A stretch of DNA of 64,000 nucleotides from Pseudoalteromonas luteoviolacea. Its GTDB lineage: Bacteria; Pseudomonadota; Gammaproteobacteria; Enterobacterales; Alteromonadaceae. The position numbers and the translations under genes were made by a program. The stretch is from assembly GCF_000814765.1 (NCBI RefSeq), contig NZ_JWIC01000010.1, forward strand, positions 258,001 through 322,000, read 5' to 3'. Under the pieces are notes generated by a model. It saw only the letters and a list, made by a program, of their open reading frames with translations, made no database searches and was not told the DNA's origin. Positions 34,971-43,551 of the stretch are shown here, piece by piece (positions within the stretch are counted from its first letter, which is position 1; the number at the start of each line of letters is the position of its first letter).

Positions 34971-35657
34971 ATGGACGGAGTAAATTACCTCAGTACCTTG
35001 GCAGCTAGAGTCGAGGAAGCAATTAAACCGCACAGTATAAGGGCATTTGCGTCAAAAATTGATGTTTCTGAAGGCACACTGCGTCGAATATTAAAAGGCG
35101 AAGATCCAAAGCTTAGCATCATTGAAAGAATCGCGACTGAGGCCAAAGTCAACTTACTCTGGTTAATCACTGGAGAAGAAAGTGACATCGGTGATGAAAG
35201 TGCACTACATCCCGTTGTTAAACTGGATGAGTTTAACGATGCATTTGTATTAGTACCTGGATATCATGTTTCGGTTAGTACTGGCTACGGTGCATTTAAT
35301 GACCAAATGCAAGTTTCTAGGCATTTAGCTTTTAGAAAAAAATGGCTTGAGTACAAAAATCTTGAAAAAAGTAAATTAGCGGTGGTATTCGCCAAAGGTG
35401 ATTCCATGGAACCAACCATTCATAATAACAACACCATTTTGGTCGACTTGAGTGATAAAAAGCTCAGTGAAGGACTCATTTATGTTGTAAGGCTTGGTGA
35501 AGAACTCTACGCAAAACGTCTACAACAATATTTAGACGGTTCAGTGAGACTTATCAGCGATAATAAAGAATATGTTGAGCAGGTAGTCAAGCCTGATGAA
35601 ATGGAACAACTTGAAATTATTGGTAAAGTGGTATGGATAGGAAAAGATTTAACTTAA
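34971..35657 (+). CDS. Phage-repressor-like XRE regulator with S24 (LexA-type) domain
   Basis: The N-terminal helix-turn-helix (about 8-70: RAFASKIDVSEGTLRRILKG, NLLWLITGEE) is joined to a C-terminal S24 peptidase domain (about 95-228). The catalytic Ser-Lys dyad is S145 in GDSMEPTI and K182 in YAKRLQ. The self-cleavage position typical of LexA/cI (Ala-Gly) is replaced by T104-G105. The frame is open from 34896; ATG 34971 was chosen because AGGAAA precedes it and it matches the family's N-terminus. The gene is divergent from the small XRE gene and convergent with chiA. Confidence 0.85.
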   Translation: MDGVNYLSTLAARVEEAIKPHSIRAFASKIDVSEGTLRRILKGEDPKLSIIERIATEAKVNLLWLITGEESDIGDESALHPVVKLDEFNDAFVLVPGYHVSVSTGYGAFNDQMQVSRHLAFRKKWLEYKNLEKSKLAVVFAKGDSMEPTIHNNNTILVDLSDKKLSEGLIYVVRLGEELYAKRLQQYLDGSVRLISDNKEYVEQVVKPDEMEQLEIIGKVVWIGKDLT

Positions 35658-35668
35658 ACCTTTTCCCA

Positions 35669-35699
35669 CAAAAAAGAGGTGTGGACTACCCGCCCACAC
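35669..35699 (-). terminator. Terminator of the chitinase gene
   Basis: Read on the minus strand, GTGTGG and CCACAC (35694-35699 and 35679-35684) form a six-base stem followed by CTCTTTTTTG. It lies directly after the chitinase stop. Confidence 0.65.
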
Positions 35700-35707
35700 G
35701 TATTAAC

Positions 35708-38365
35708 TTATAGTTTTTGCCATGCGCTACTTTTACCTGGCTCATCCCCTTTGGTCCACCAAAGCGCCTTATAACGTGCGCATTGATTAGTTGCATCACA
35801 ATGGTTCACTTCAGAGCCTGTGTTGTAAGCAACATCAATATGCCACGGAAATTCAGCTTGACTGATCAAAGTCCATGCATCCGCAAACCGCGTTGGCTCA
35901 ACACCAGATACCCAGTACTTCGCTTCCCACACCAATATCTGTTGCACTTCTTGATCAAAGTGGCTCACTCGATCGCCAGTATTGTACACTGCAGCTGCAT
36001 CATAGGCTGGATGGCCACCTGTTCCTTTAGGGGTTACAGTCACAGACACAGTATCTGTGTAACTATCAACACCGTTATCAGATACACTTAGCTGGAATAC
36101 CAACTGTTCAGGCTGCGTAAGCTCTGGCGCTGAAAAGCTTGCTTTAGACGTATCACTTCCAGCAAGCACAACAGCTTGGCCTGAAACTTGAGTCCAAATG
36201 TAAGTAAGCACATCACCATCAGCGTCTGACGTCGCACTGCCATCTAACGTCACATTAGCAGAACCAGATTCAACTTGTTGATCTGCACCTGCATTCACTA
36301 CCGGTGGCGTATTCACAACGCTATCACGAACCGTGATCACAACTTCATCACTGGTATTGGCACCTTTGCCATCATTAGCACTAAAACGTAGCGTCACAGT
36401 CGCTTCACCTACCACATCAGGTGCCACAAACTCTAGATTCAATGCACTGGTGACACCCAAAGTAACCGCAGGGCCGGATACTTGCTGCCATTGATAGGTA
36501 AGTGCATCGTTATCCGCATCACTCGCAGTCGCAGCCAGTTTAACCACTGAGCCTGATAACACACTTTGATCCGCGCCAGCATTAACCACAGGCGCACGGT
36601 TAGAACCATCTACAAGAGGATGACCAAGCGACTCGTGCATCCAATTTAAAATATCGCCATTGTCTGTGTCGATTTCCCAACCGAACATACCAGCAAGCCC
36701 TTCTTGGAATACAAGCTCACCTTTGGCTTTGATCGATCTTTGATCATCGTAAGAGATCAGATCACCTGTACTCGGGCGGTAAATATATGGCGCCTGTGCG
36801 ACAGTATCATAATGATATTCCCAATCCGGGTGTTTCGCCCACTGTGCAATGTTTGCATACATCAGTGTGCCAGGCTCCAGTTTAAAGGCATCAGCTGGTG
36901 CTGAAGGACCCGTCGCTTTACCTTGCATATGATGTGTACCAGGGGTATGTTCAACGCCTGTCCAGCCACGGCCATACATGGCAATACCTGCGATCAGCTT
37001 ATTACCGGGAACGCCTTGCGCTTTAAGTAAATCGATGCCTGTTTTTAGGTTGTATTGTGTTGTACGTACATCAGAAGGTTTAAAGTCTGATGGATATACT
37101 GCTGTCTGGTGGCCTAGACCTTCTAAATCCCAAGCGCCAAAGTAGTCATAGGACATCATTAAGATGTAGTCCATATACTTTATTGCTTCGCCATAATTCA
37201 CTTTATCAAGCTTATCAAACCCAACGTTGATTGCAGACGTCAGTTCATATTTACGACCTGTACGCAGCTCTTCTTCATCAAGCATTGCGCGTAGCTCTTT
37301 CATCAGCTTGATATAAGTTGCACCATCACTTGGCGCGCCTAAATTCGGGTTTGCGGCAGCGACACCAGGAAACTCCCAATCTATGTCGATACCATCCCAA
37401 AACTGCCATGTTCTTAAATACTGTCGACAAGATTCAACGAACGTTTTTCGTTTCGCATCGTCCGCCATGTAATAAAATGGATCAGATAACGTCCAACCGC
37501 CGATAGAGGGAATAATTTTAAGATCAGGATAACGCTGCTTTAACGCCATCATTTGACCATAATTTCCTTTGATCGCATCCTGATTCACTTGATCACCAAC
37601 AGGCTTCATATAAGCAGCCCACGGATCTGGTGGCGCAAGCTCAAAGTCGCTCAAGCCAGCTGTAACGCGCTGAAAGGTATCATAACCTGTTGGGTTTTCC
37701 TTTTTAAAAGATTCATTAGGACCAGCGATCGCAACAAACCCATAAAAAATATGCGTCAAGTTTTCAGCTGGGATATTGTCAATGTAATAATCCATGCCCT
37801 CTACACGATAAACAGACCACTCAGCGGCATATGCTGCAACCACCTTGCCTGTTGTGTTCACATAAGAGCGGTTGGTCATCTCAATTGGAAAACGTGGATC
37901 ATTCACTTTCATCGGCAGCGGATCTAAATGACTCCCCGCCGTATCTGCCACCACAAGCACCTTTTTATTTGTGCTGTCACTACAACCATCAATATTACAC
38001 AGCTGAACTGTTAAATTAAATTTCCCGCCCTTTGTAAACGTTAATGTTTCTACACCCGATTGTGAGCTGCCTACTTCGGTTAAAGTGCGGCTATGAACGA
38101 CTTGCCCATCCAATAATACTTTAACTGTTTCTCCAGCCTCCCCAGTCCATTTTGACCAAGGCACAGAAACATCAACACTTGGCGCAACGACAACATCTTT
38201 GTATGCCAGTGAATCTGTTATCGTAACCAAACTGTGCTTTTCGACCATCCATTCTACTTTTGGTGCGCCAGGAGCCGCAGCCAATGTGGGCAAGGAGGCA
38301 ATAAAGCCAGAGATAAGCAATGCCTGCTTAACTCGAGTGAGCGCCCTGTTATGTGTTGTTTTCAT
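35708..38365 (-). CDS. chiA: Secreted multidomain chitinase, ChiA-type GH18
   Basis: This endochitinase degrades crystalline chitin outside the cell. The 885-residue protein has a signal peptide (1-30), the ChiA N-terminal fibronectin-like domain (about 32-140, with C123 and C128 positioned as in Serratia ChiA), and a GH18 catalytic domain (about 170-590) with SIGGW (287-291) and DGIDIDWE whose E331 is the acid. Two PKD domains (about 600-690 and 695-785) and C-terminal CBM5/12-type chitin-binding modules (AKYWVSG, ALWWTKG) follow. GAAGGA precedes the start. A small exported protein gene lies 38 bases upstream on the same strand. Confidence 0.96.
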   Translation of the reverse strand: MKTTHNRALTRVKQALLISGFIASLPTLAAAPGAPKVEWMVEKHSLVTITDSLAYKDVVVAPSVDVSVPWSKWTGEAGETVKVLLDGQVVHSRTLTEVGSSQSGVETLTFTKGGKFNLTVQLCNIDGCSDSTNKKVLVVADTAGSHLDPLPMKVNDPRFPIEMTNRSYVNTTGKVVAAYAAEWSVYRVEGMDYYIDNIPAENLTHIFYGFVAIAGPNESFKKENPTGYDTFQRVTAGLSDFELAPPDPWAAYMKPVGDQVNQDAIKGNYGQMMALKQRYPDLKIIPSIGGWTLSDPFYYMADDAKRKTFVESCRQYLRTWQFWDGIDIDWEFPGVAAANPNLGAPSDGATYIKLMKELRAMLDEEELRTGRKYELTSAINVGFDKLDKVNYGEAIKYMDYILMMSYDYFGAWDLEGLGHQTAVYPSDFKPSDVRTTQYNLKTGIDLLKAQGVPGNKLIAGIAMYGRGWTGVEHTPGTHHMQGKATGPSAPADAFKLEPGTLMYANIAQWAKHPDWEYHYDTVAQAPYIYRPSTGDLISYDDQRSIKAKGELVFQEGLAGMFGWEIDTDNGDILNWMHESLGHPLVDGSNRAPVVNAGADQSVLSGSVVKLAATASDADNDALTYQWQQVSGPAVTLGVTSALNLEFVAPDVVGEATVTLRFSANDGKGANTSDEVVITVRDSVVNTPPVVNAGADQQVESGSANVTLDGSATSDADGDVLTYIWTQVSGQAVVLAGSDTSKASFSAPELTQPEQLVFQLSVSDNGVDSYTDTVSVTVTPKGTGGHPAYDAAAVYNTGDRVSHFDQEVQQILVWEAKYWVSGVEPTRFADAWTLISQAEFPWHIDVAYNTGSEVNHCDATNQCARYKALWWTKGDEPGKSSAWQKL

Positions 38366-38403
38366 TTTATATCCTTCTACATGTTTTTATTTTTGTGCAC
38401 GTA

Positions 38404-38838
38404 TTACTTACCTGCTTTTTTAAACTTCAGTGGACCCTTACTTCCTCCCGAAGCGTATTCACCAATTAAATACTGCCCATCGTCAGACAATGTCAGTGTG
38501 TGTACCCCCTCTGTCGTCCAGCCTGGGATCTGCTGTGTCACTTGTACTTTAACTGTAATAGTGTCTTGTTCACGTACCCCATTACCATGCTCAACAAAGG
38601 GGGTGCCTTTGAACTCTAAGTAATGTGCAGTAAACACTTCATTTCCCTGCTGAGATATAATTAAGTGGCCATTGCTAAAATTACTGTTATTTACGTCATG
38701 CCATAAACCAGCGATACGCCGCTCAAGCACCTTTTCACTCGTACCCGCGGAAGAGGAGACAGCGCTGTCATCGGCGTTGGAAAAAAATGCACCATTGAGT
38801 GCTAAAAAAATAATGATTGGGCGAAAAGCTTTACGCAT
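38404..38838 (-). CDS. Small exported protein upstream of chiA, function unknown
   Basis: Not recognised. The frame is open to 38916, but ATG 38838 gives a protein of 144 residues starting with a good signal peptide (basic MRK, hydrophobic core, cleavage after SNA near residue 22). The mature part is a single small beta-rich domain with GLWHDVNNSNFSNGHLII and a C-terminal DDGQYLIGEYASGGSKG segment, resembling small lipocalin-like or DUF-type domains. Its stop is 38 bases from chiA, so co-transcription and a role in chitin use or chitinase export are plausible but unproven. Confidence 0.68.
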   Translation of the reverse strand: MRKAFRPIIIFLALNGAFFSNADDSAVSSSAGTSEKVLERRIAGLWHDVNNSNFSNGHLIISQQGNEVFTAHYLEFKGTPFVEHGNGVREQDTITVKVQVTQQIPGWTTEGVHTLTLSDDGQYLIGEYASGGSKGPLKFKKAGK

Positions 38839-39263
38839 TACCAAGAGTCTCTTAAGTTGAGTTAACAAAATAAAAAATATTATTAACACCAATGTACCTA
38901 ATATATAGTAAAACACAACCCACTTTAGGGACTAAAAATCCACTAACCTAGCTAGCGTCGGAGATAAAACTCCCCACTTCAGTCTTTTTCTATCGCTATA
39001 ATATTGAATCTAAAGCTTTTAAAAAAATAAGAAGAATTTTGGATAATGTAATAAAATAGTAAAAATAATTGACTAAACAGCTTAACGAAATAAACCTATA
39101 ACCACAGTGCCGTAAGACAATAAATGTCCACTTATCGGGAAGCTTTTAACGATCACATTTGTCGTATCGCGCAGATCGACCCAGACTTATTCTTAATTAC
39201 TGAACTTAAAATAAGCAATTCACGGTCAACTCGATGTACAGTAATTACTAAAAAGGAAAATGC
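38839..39263. other. AT-rich intergenic region between the chiA unit and yghU
   Basis: This stretch of about 425 bases contains divergent promoters and one doubtful short frame at 39124-39267. No repeat or RNA structure was recognised. Confidence 0.5.
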
Positions 39264-39267
39264 ATGA
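39124..39267 (+). CDS. Possible 47-residue leader ORF before yghU
   Basis: An ATG at 39124, directly after an in-frame TAA, opens a 47-codon frame ending in TGA that overlaps the yghU ATG as ATGA. The peptide starts MSTYREAFNDHICRIA and looks helical and protein-like, but no clear ribosome site precedes it and no family is recognised. It may be a translationally coupled leader or chance. Confidence 0.25.
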   Translation: MSTYREAFNDHICRIAQIDPDLFLITELKISNSRSTRCTVITKKENA

Positions 39268-40133
39268 CACAAACTACTTACACCCCCGAAAAGGTATGGC
39301 AATGGCAAAGTGGCAATGGCGGGAAATTTGCCAATATCAACCGCCCTACCGCCGGACATAGATTCGAAAAGTCATTATCAGTTGGTCAACATCCGCTTCA
39401 GCTGTATTCTTTAGCTACGCCTAACGGCGTTAAGGTAACCATCTTGCTTGAGGAATTGCTTGAAAAAGGCATTTCAGAAGCAGAATATGACGCATTTTTA
39501 GTTGATATTATGGAGGGGGATCAATTTTCATCCGGATTCTGCAATATCAATCCCAATTCAAAAATTCCAGCGCTGATTGACAATAGTCAACAACCTGCCA
39601 TCCGCGTATTTGAGTCTGGTGCCATTTTGTTATACCTCGCTGAAAAATTCTCAGAGTTCATTCCAAAATCTCTTAGTATGCGAACAGAGTGCCTCAACTG
39701 GTTGTTTTGGCAAATGGGGTCCGCGCCTATTCTAGGCGGAGGGTTTGGTCACTTTTATGCCTATGCGCCAGAAAAGTTTCAATATCCGATTGATAGATAC
39801 ACCATGGAAGTAAAACGGCAGCTAGATGTCTTAAATATCCATTTACAAGATAAAACCTATCTATGCGGCGATGAGTACACCATTGCCGATATTGCAATTT
39901 GGCCTTGGTATGGCGTACTAGTAACGGGTGGTCTTTACGATGCTGCAGAGTTTTTAAATGTGCAAGACTATCCTCATGTTCAACGCTGGGCAAAGCTCAT
40001 CAGCAATCGAAATGCCGTTAAACGTGGCAGAATGGTCAATCGTACCTGGGGAGAAGACAACGAGCAACTTCATGAAAGGCACCACGCAAGCGACTTTGAC
40101 TTGAATACCCAAGATAAAAGAAACGACCGATGA
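39264..40133 (+). CDS. yghU: Glutathione S-transferase-like disulfide reductase YghU
   Basis: E. coli YghU is a Nu-class GST with disulfide-bond reductase activity toward organic hydroperoxides and disulfides. The 289-residue protein matches it closely along its length: NINRPTAGHRFEKSL, LQLYSLATPNGVKVTI, GDQFSSGFCNINPNSKIPAL, RVFESGAILLYLAEKF, DEYTIADIAIWPW and the NEQLHERHHASDF tail. AAGGAAAA precedes the start. A convergent hairpin follows. Confidence 0.95.
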   Translation: MTQTTYTPEKVWQWQSGNGGKFANINRPTAGHRFEKSLSVGQHPLQLYSLATPNGVKVTILLEELLEKGISEAEYDAFLVDIMEGDQFSSGFCNINPNSKIPALIDNSQQPAIRVFESGAILLYLAEKFSEFIPKSLSMRTECLNWLFWQMGSAPILGGGFGHFYAYAPEKFQYPIDRYTMEVKRQLDVLNIHLQDKTYLCGDEYTIADIAIWPWYGVLVTGGLYDAAEFLNVQDYPHVQRWAKLISNRNAVKRGRMVNRTWGEDNEQLHERHHASDFDLNTQDKRNDR

Positions 40134-40141
40134 ATTTACAC

Positions 40142-40169
40142 GTTCAGCACCACTTCAAGGGTGCTGAAC
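40142..40169. terminator. Hairpin between convergent yghU and VOC genes
   Basis: The ten-base stem GTTCAGCACC (40142-40151) / GGTGCTGAAC (40160-40169) has an eight-base loop. The T-run is interrupted (TATTTATT), so terminator function is likely but not certain. Confidence 0.6.
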
Positions 40170-40175
40170 TATTTA

Positions 40176-40649
40176 TTACTTATCAGACTGTTTTGACATA
40201 AACTCACTCATTCTCTCTTGCAACGCTGTCTCCGATAAATCTTCAATATGAGTGGCAATCGTCCACACATGACCGAAAGGGTCTTCAAGTGTACCCGCCC
40301 TATCACCATAAAATTGATCTTCAACCGCTCTCACTTCTTTCGCCCCCATCGCCAAAGCTTGTGAAAACACGAAATCCACATCGTCAACATAATGCATTAA
40401 GGAGACTGCTGTGCCACCCAACTGCTTTGGCCCCTTGAAATGCATATCAGGACATTCGTCACTGATCATAATATGAGAATCTCCAATTTTCAGTTCAGCA
40501 TGTGCAATTAACCCATCAGGCATATTTAATTGCATAACGAGACTTGCGCTGAAGACTTTTTGGTAAAACTGGATAGCCTCACTTGCGCCTTGCACGATAA
40601 GATAAGGCGTTATTGCGTGGTATCCTTGGGGAATTGCTTTGACCGCCAT
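40176..40649 (-). CDS. VOC-family protein, PhnB/glyoxalase-like
   Basis: The 157-residue protein has the N-terminal start ITPYLIVQGASEAIQFYQKVF, typical of the PhnB-like branch of the vicinal-oxygen-chelate superfamily, plus MISDECPD and EDQFYGDRAGTLEDPFGHVWTIATH, with the metal-ligand type histidine and glutamate. Substrates of this branch vary (stress metabolites, drugs, unknown) and cannot be deduced. The gene stands alone. Confidence 0.85.
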   Translation of the reverse strand: MAVKAIPQGYHAITPYLIVQGASEAIQFYQKVFSASLVMQLNMPDGLIAHAELKIGDSHIMISDECPDMHFKGPKQLGGTAVSLMHYVDDVDFVFSQALAMGAKEVRAVEDQFYGDRAGTLEDPFGHVWTIATHIEDLSETALQERMSEFMSKQSDK

Positions 40650-40814
40650 TATTTCACTCTCCTGAGATATGATATGCCACTAAAGCTAGCTTAATATGAC
40701 TAAAGTACAACTTTCTACTTAGCGTGCTCTTTGACTAAATAGATCTCAATATCCTGCTTTCCTTCCGCAAAAAAAACGCTAAACTATGCGTTTTTATCGC
40801 ATTTTGGGGTCACT

Positions 40815-41570
40815 ATGCAGCGCAAAAAATTAGTCAATCAACTTACAGAGTTACTTAAACCCTTTCAGATAAATGACTTTTGTCCTAATGGTTTACAAGT
40901 TGAGGGGAAATCAGAGATTAAAAAGGTCATTACTGGTGTGACTGCCAGCCAAGCTTTAATCGATGCTGCAATAGAGAAACAAGCCGACGCGATTTTAGTT
41001 CATCACGGTTATTTTTGGAAAGGTGAAGATCAACCAATAACAGGCATGAAAAAACGCCGGATCCAAAGTCTTTTAGCTCATGATATCAACTTATTGGCCT
41101 ACCACTTGCCGCTTGATGTCCACCCAGAGCTTGGTAACAATGCCCAACTGGGAGAGTTACTAGATCTCGTTGTAGAACGTCCACTAGAGCCTTGGAATAA
41201 AAACAGTGTCGCCGTTAAAGGAAAGTTAAAAACGCCAATGACAGTCAGCGAATTTACGCAATTAATAGAAAACAAACTAGAGAGAACCCCCCTAGTAAAC
41301 CAAGCTGGTGATCATGAGATTAAGACAATTGCATGGTGCACTGGTGGGGGACAAAGTTTTATTGATCTCGCAGCCAGCCAAGGTATTGATGCTTACCTAA
41401 CCGGGGAAGCCTCTGAGCAAACAATTCATAGCTCAAACGAGCAGAGTATTCACTTTTTTGCCGCAGGCCACCACGCGACAGAACGATACGGTGTTAAAGC
41501 TCTGGGTGAATATTTAGCTGATAAATATGACCTCGATGTTGAGTTTATCGATATTAATAACCCGGTTTAA
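40815..41570 (+). CDS. Nif3-like dinuclear-metal protein (YbgI family)
   Basis: The 251-residue protein has the Nif3 start LLKPFQINDFCPNGLQVEG, the metal-binding LVHHGYFWKGE, LLAYHLPLDVHPELGNN and the C-terminal HFFAAGHHATERYGVKALG. Related proteins bind two metals and are proposed GTP cyclohydrolase I type 2-like or hydrolase enzymes; the cellular role is unresolved. It lies four bases before cmoM, so co-expression is probable. Confidence 0.92.
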   Translation: MQRKKLVNQLTELLKPFQINDFCPNGLQVEGKSEIKKVITGVTASQALIDAAIEKQADAILVHHGYFWKGEDQPITGMKKRRIQSLLAHDINLLAYHLPLDVHPELGNNAQLGELLDLVVERPLEPWNKNSVAVKGKLKTPMTVSEFTQLIENKLERTPLVNQAGDHEIKTIAWCTGGGQSFIDLAASQGIDAYLTGEASEQTIHSSNEQSIHFFAAGHHATERYGVKALGEYLADKYDLDVEFIDINNPV

Positions 41571-41574
41571 CTTC

Positions 41575-42375
41575 ATGGCAAAAAAGCAAGGCAAGCCAGT
41601 TGCCCAAGATCGTCACTTTTGTGATATCGCGGGTAAGTTCAAAAATAACATCTACGGCACGACCAAAGGTCAGATCCGAGAAGCCGTATTAAAGCGCGAT
41701 TTAGATGATCTGATCCACGGTTATTTTGCCAACACGCCGCTAAAAATACTCGATGTAGGAGGTGGCCAAGGACAACTGGCACTCTATCTTGCTGACTGTG
41801 GGCATCAGGTCACCTTGCTTGATGTCTCCGCCCCTATGTTAGAACTTGCTCAAGAGCGAGCCGAGTCCAGTAACTTGTCAGAAAGTATGACTTTTATCCA
41901 TGCACAGCTACAAGACCTACCAGCTTTGGATATTGGACAGTTTGATCTGGTACTGTGTCATGCCGTTTTAGAATGGATTGTCGAACAACAGCACGCTTTA
42001 GCCATATTAAAAAGCTGCTTAACCCCTCAAGGGGTTCTATCACTGATGTATTTTAACAAGGCTGCACAGCGTCTAGCCAACATGGTTTATGGCAACTTTG
42101 ATTACGTATCAAATGGATTAAAAGTAAAACAAAAAGTTGGACTTAGTCCAAACCAGCCATTAGAAAGTGAAGATGTTGAACGTTGGCTCAATACGTTATC
42201 GCTACAAACCCTCAGTAAAACCGGCGTTCGCTGCTTCCATGATTATTTACGTGAATTAGATAAAGCACAAGATCAATTCGAAGCACTATTATCTCTTGAG
42301 CTTAAATATAATAAATCGGAGCCTTATGCATCGATTGGTAGGTATACACATTTGCTCTTGCAGATAAAAGAATGA
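41575..42375 (+). CDS. cmoM: tRNA 5-carboxymethoxyuridine methyltransferase CmoM
   Basis: CmoM (formerly SmtA) converts cmo5U34 to its methyl ester in some tRNAs. The frame is open from 41527, but ATG 41575 gives 266 residues with the family start DRHFCDIAGKFKNNIYGTTKG. SAM-binding motif I is DVGGGQGQLALYLA; LCHAVLEWI and the basic NYVSNGLKV-type region (here DYVSNGLKVKQK) are further CmoM marks. It follows the Nif3-like gene after four bases. Confidence 0.9.
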   Translation: MAKKQGKPVAQDRHFCDIAGKFKNNIYGTTKGQIREAVLKRDLDDLIHGYFANTPLKILDVGGGQGQLALYLADCGHQVTLLDVSAPMLELAQERAESSNLSESMTFIHAQLQDLPALDIGQFDLVLCHAVLEWIVEQQHALAILKSCLTPQGVLSLMYFNKAAQRLANMVYGNFDYVSNGLKVKQKVGLSPNQPLESEDVERWLNTLSLQTLSKTGVRCFHDYLRELDKAQDQFEALLSLELKYNKSEPYASIGRYTHLLLQIKE

Positions 42376-42384
42376 GAGGAAAAC

Positions 42385-42428
42385 GGCCTTAACAACCCAA
42401 TACCCACCACAGTACGAATGTTAAGGCC
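42385..42428. repeat. Ten-base perfect inverted repeat after cmoM
   Basis: GGCCTTAACA (42385-42394) is matched by TGTTAAGGCC (42419-42428) across a 24-base loop. No T-run follows, and the loop is large for a terminator. It could be a protein-binding site or a stem in the cmoM 3' UTR. Confidence 0.45.
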
Positions 42429-42545
42429 AAGACATTTGCTGTAAGAGAGCAGCCATTAAACGTTGACATAGTTGCATGAATTTGTCCCTTGAATCGCTTT
42501 GAAAAAAAATGAAAAGCAAAATAATCAAAAACTTATAATTAACCT

Positions 42546-43415
42546 TTAAATTTTTTCATCATCAAAATGCAGTAATACATAGTCATATAAATCTTGTTTT
42601 TTAGTTGCGACGCCCTGCCCGCCTGCCGACAAAATCACTTCTTGCTGTTTTTTTGACTCGACCCAGGTGTAAACATAAAACGGCGTATCATCACCTGCCG
42701 CTCGCATTGCTCTGAGCAGCTTTAACCCAGCCAATGGTTCACCACTGCGTCCCATATCTGAAATAACGACGGTATAGTCATACATACTCAGGAGCAATAA
42801 CGCTTCTTGCGTCGACGTTGTGTTATAAATGCCGATCTTTTGCTTTAAAAAGTATCCTTGCTCTTTTATGTTATTTTTAGGATTATCATCCACCCATAAG
42901 ATGCGCCCTTTTGCATCTGTTGGCTCACTGGCCTTGAAACTTACATTTTGTTCGTGGACAAAAGCATGGTTAATTATCAGCCATATACAAGCACAACACA
43001 TCACTAGGGTAACCCCTATCCAAAATTTAAGATGGGCGCCATCCGAATGATGCTCTGCTTTTAGCATTGCTAATTGTATCTGCACGGCATTTGTAGCTTG
43101 AGGGCAATGTACTTTCACTTCAGGATTAAACTTATACCCTTGGCCTCTTACAGTAAATATTAAGTCATGCTTTACGCCAATGCGCCTCAGCAGACTTCTA
43201 GTATCAGATATTAAACGGGGTAAAGACCATGAAGAAACGACAGAATCAGGCCACAAAAATGCAACCAGTTCATCTTGGGTACAAACTTTTGGGTGGGTAT
43301 CAATTAAGTAGGCAAGTAGTTTAAAAGCGCGCTCTTCAAGTACCACTCTTTTCCCATCGACTTTGAAGCTTTGCTCTCTACTATTTAACACTGCATTGGA
43401 AAATTGATATTCCAT
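42546..43415 (-). CDS. Membrane-anchored winged-helix regulator with C-terminal receiver-like domain
   Basis: The 289-residue protein has an OmpR/ToxR-type winged helix (about 1-97: LEERAFKLLAYLIDTH, VRGQGYKF), one membrane segment (about 131-151) and a C-terminal receiver-like domain (about 170-285). Receiver residues are present: D176-D177 in ILWVDDNP, the phospho-acceptor-type D220 in VVISDMG, T250 and a lysine at 272/273. ToxR-type proteins put their C-terminal part in the periplasm; here that would place a CheY-like fold outside the cytoplasm. No kinase is adjacent. Targets are unknown. Confidence 0.82.
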   Translation of the reverse strand: MEYQFSNAVLNSREQSFKVDGKRVVLEERAFKLLAYLIDTHPKVCTQDELVAFLWPDSVVSSWSLPRLISDTRSLLRRIGVKHDLIFTVRGQGYKFNPEVKVHCPQATNAVQIQLAMLKAEHHSDGAHLKFWIGVTLVMCCACIWLIINHAFVHEQNVSFKASEPTDAKGRILWVDDNPKNNIKEQGYFLKQKIGIYNTTSTQEALLLLSMYDYTVVISDMGRSGEPLAGLKLLRAMRAAGDDTPFYVYTWVESKKQQEVILSAGGQGVATKKQDLYDYVLLHFDDEKI

Positions 43416-43551
43416 ATCTCTATGATTTCCATTTAATTAACTAACAACCATAAGAATTCATAGACTATACCAAACTCTTCAACAGAGCTAGACTCACTTG
43501 CTAGTAATAATGTCTAATAGTCTGCCAACTTACATTTCTGAATGCGTTAAA

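Noticed and set aside
34364..35657. Intact prophage
   Set aside because: Only two regulators of phage type are present; no integrase, structural, lysis or attachment-site sequence was seen nearby.
40772..40795. AAAAACGC...GCGTTTTT hairpin 20 bases before the Nif3-like gene
   Set aside because: Only three G-C pairs and right at the translation start; too weak to call a terminator or attenuator.
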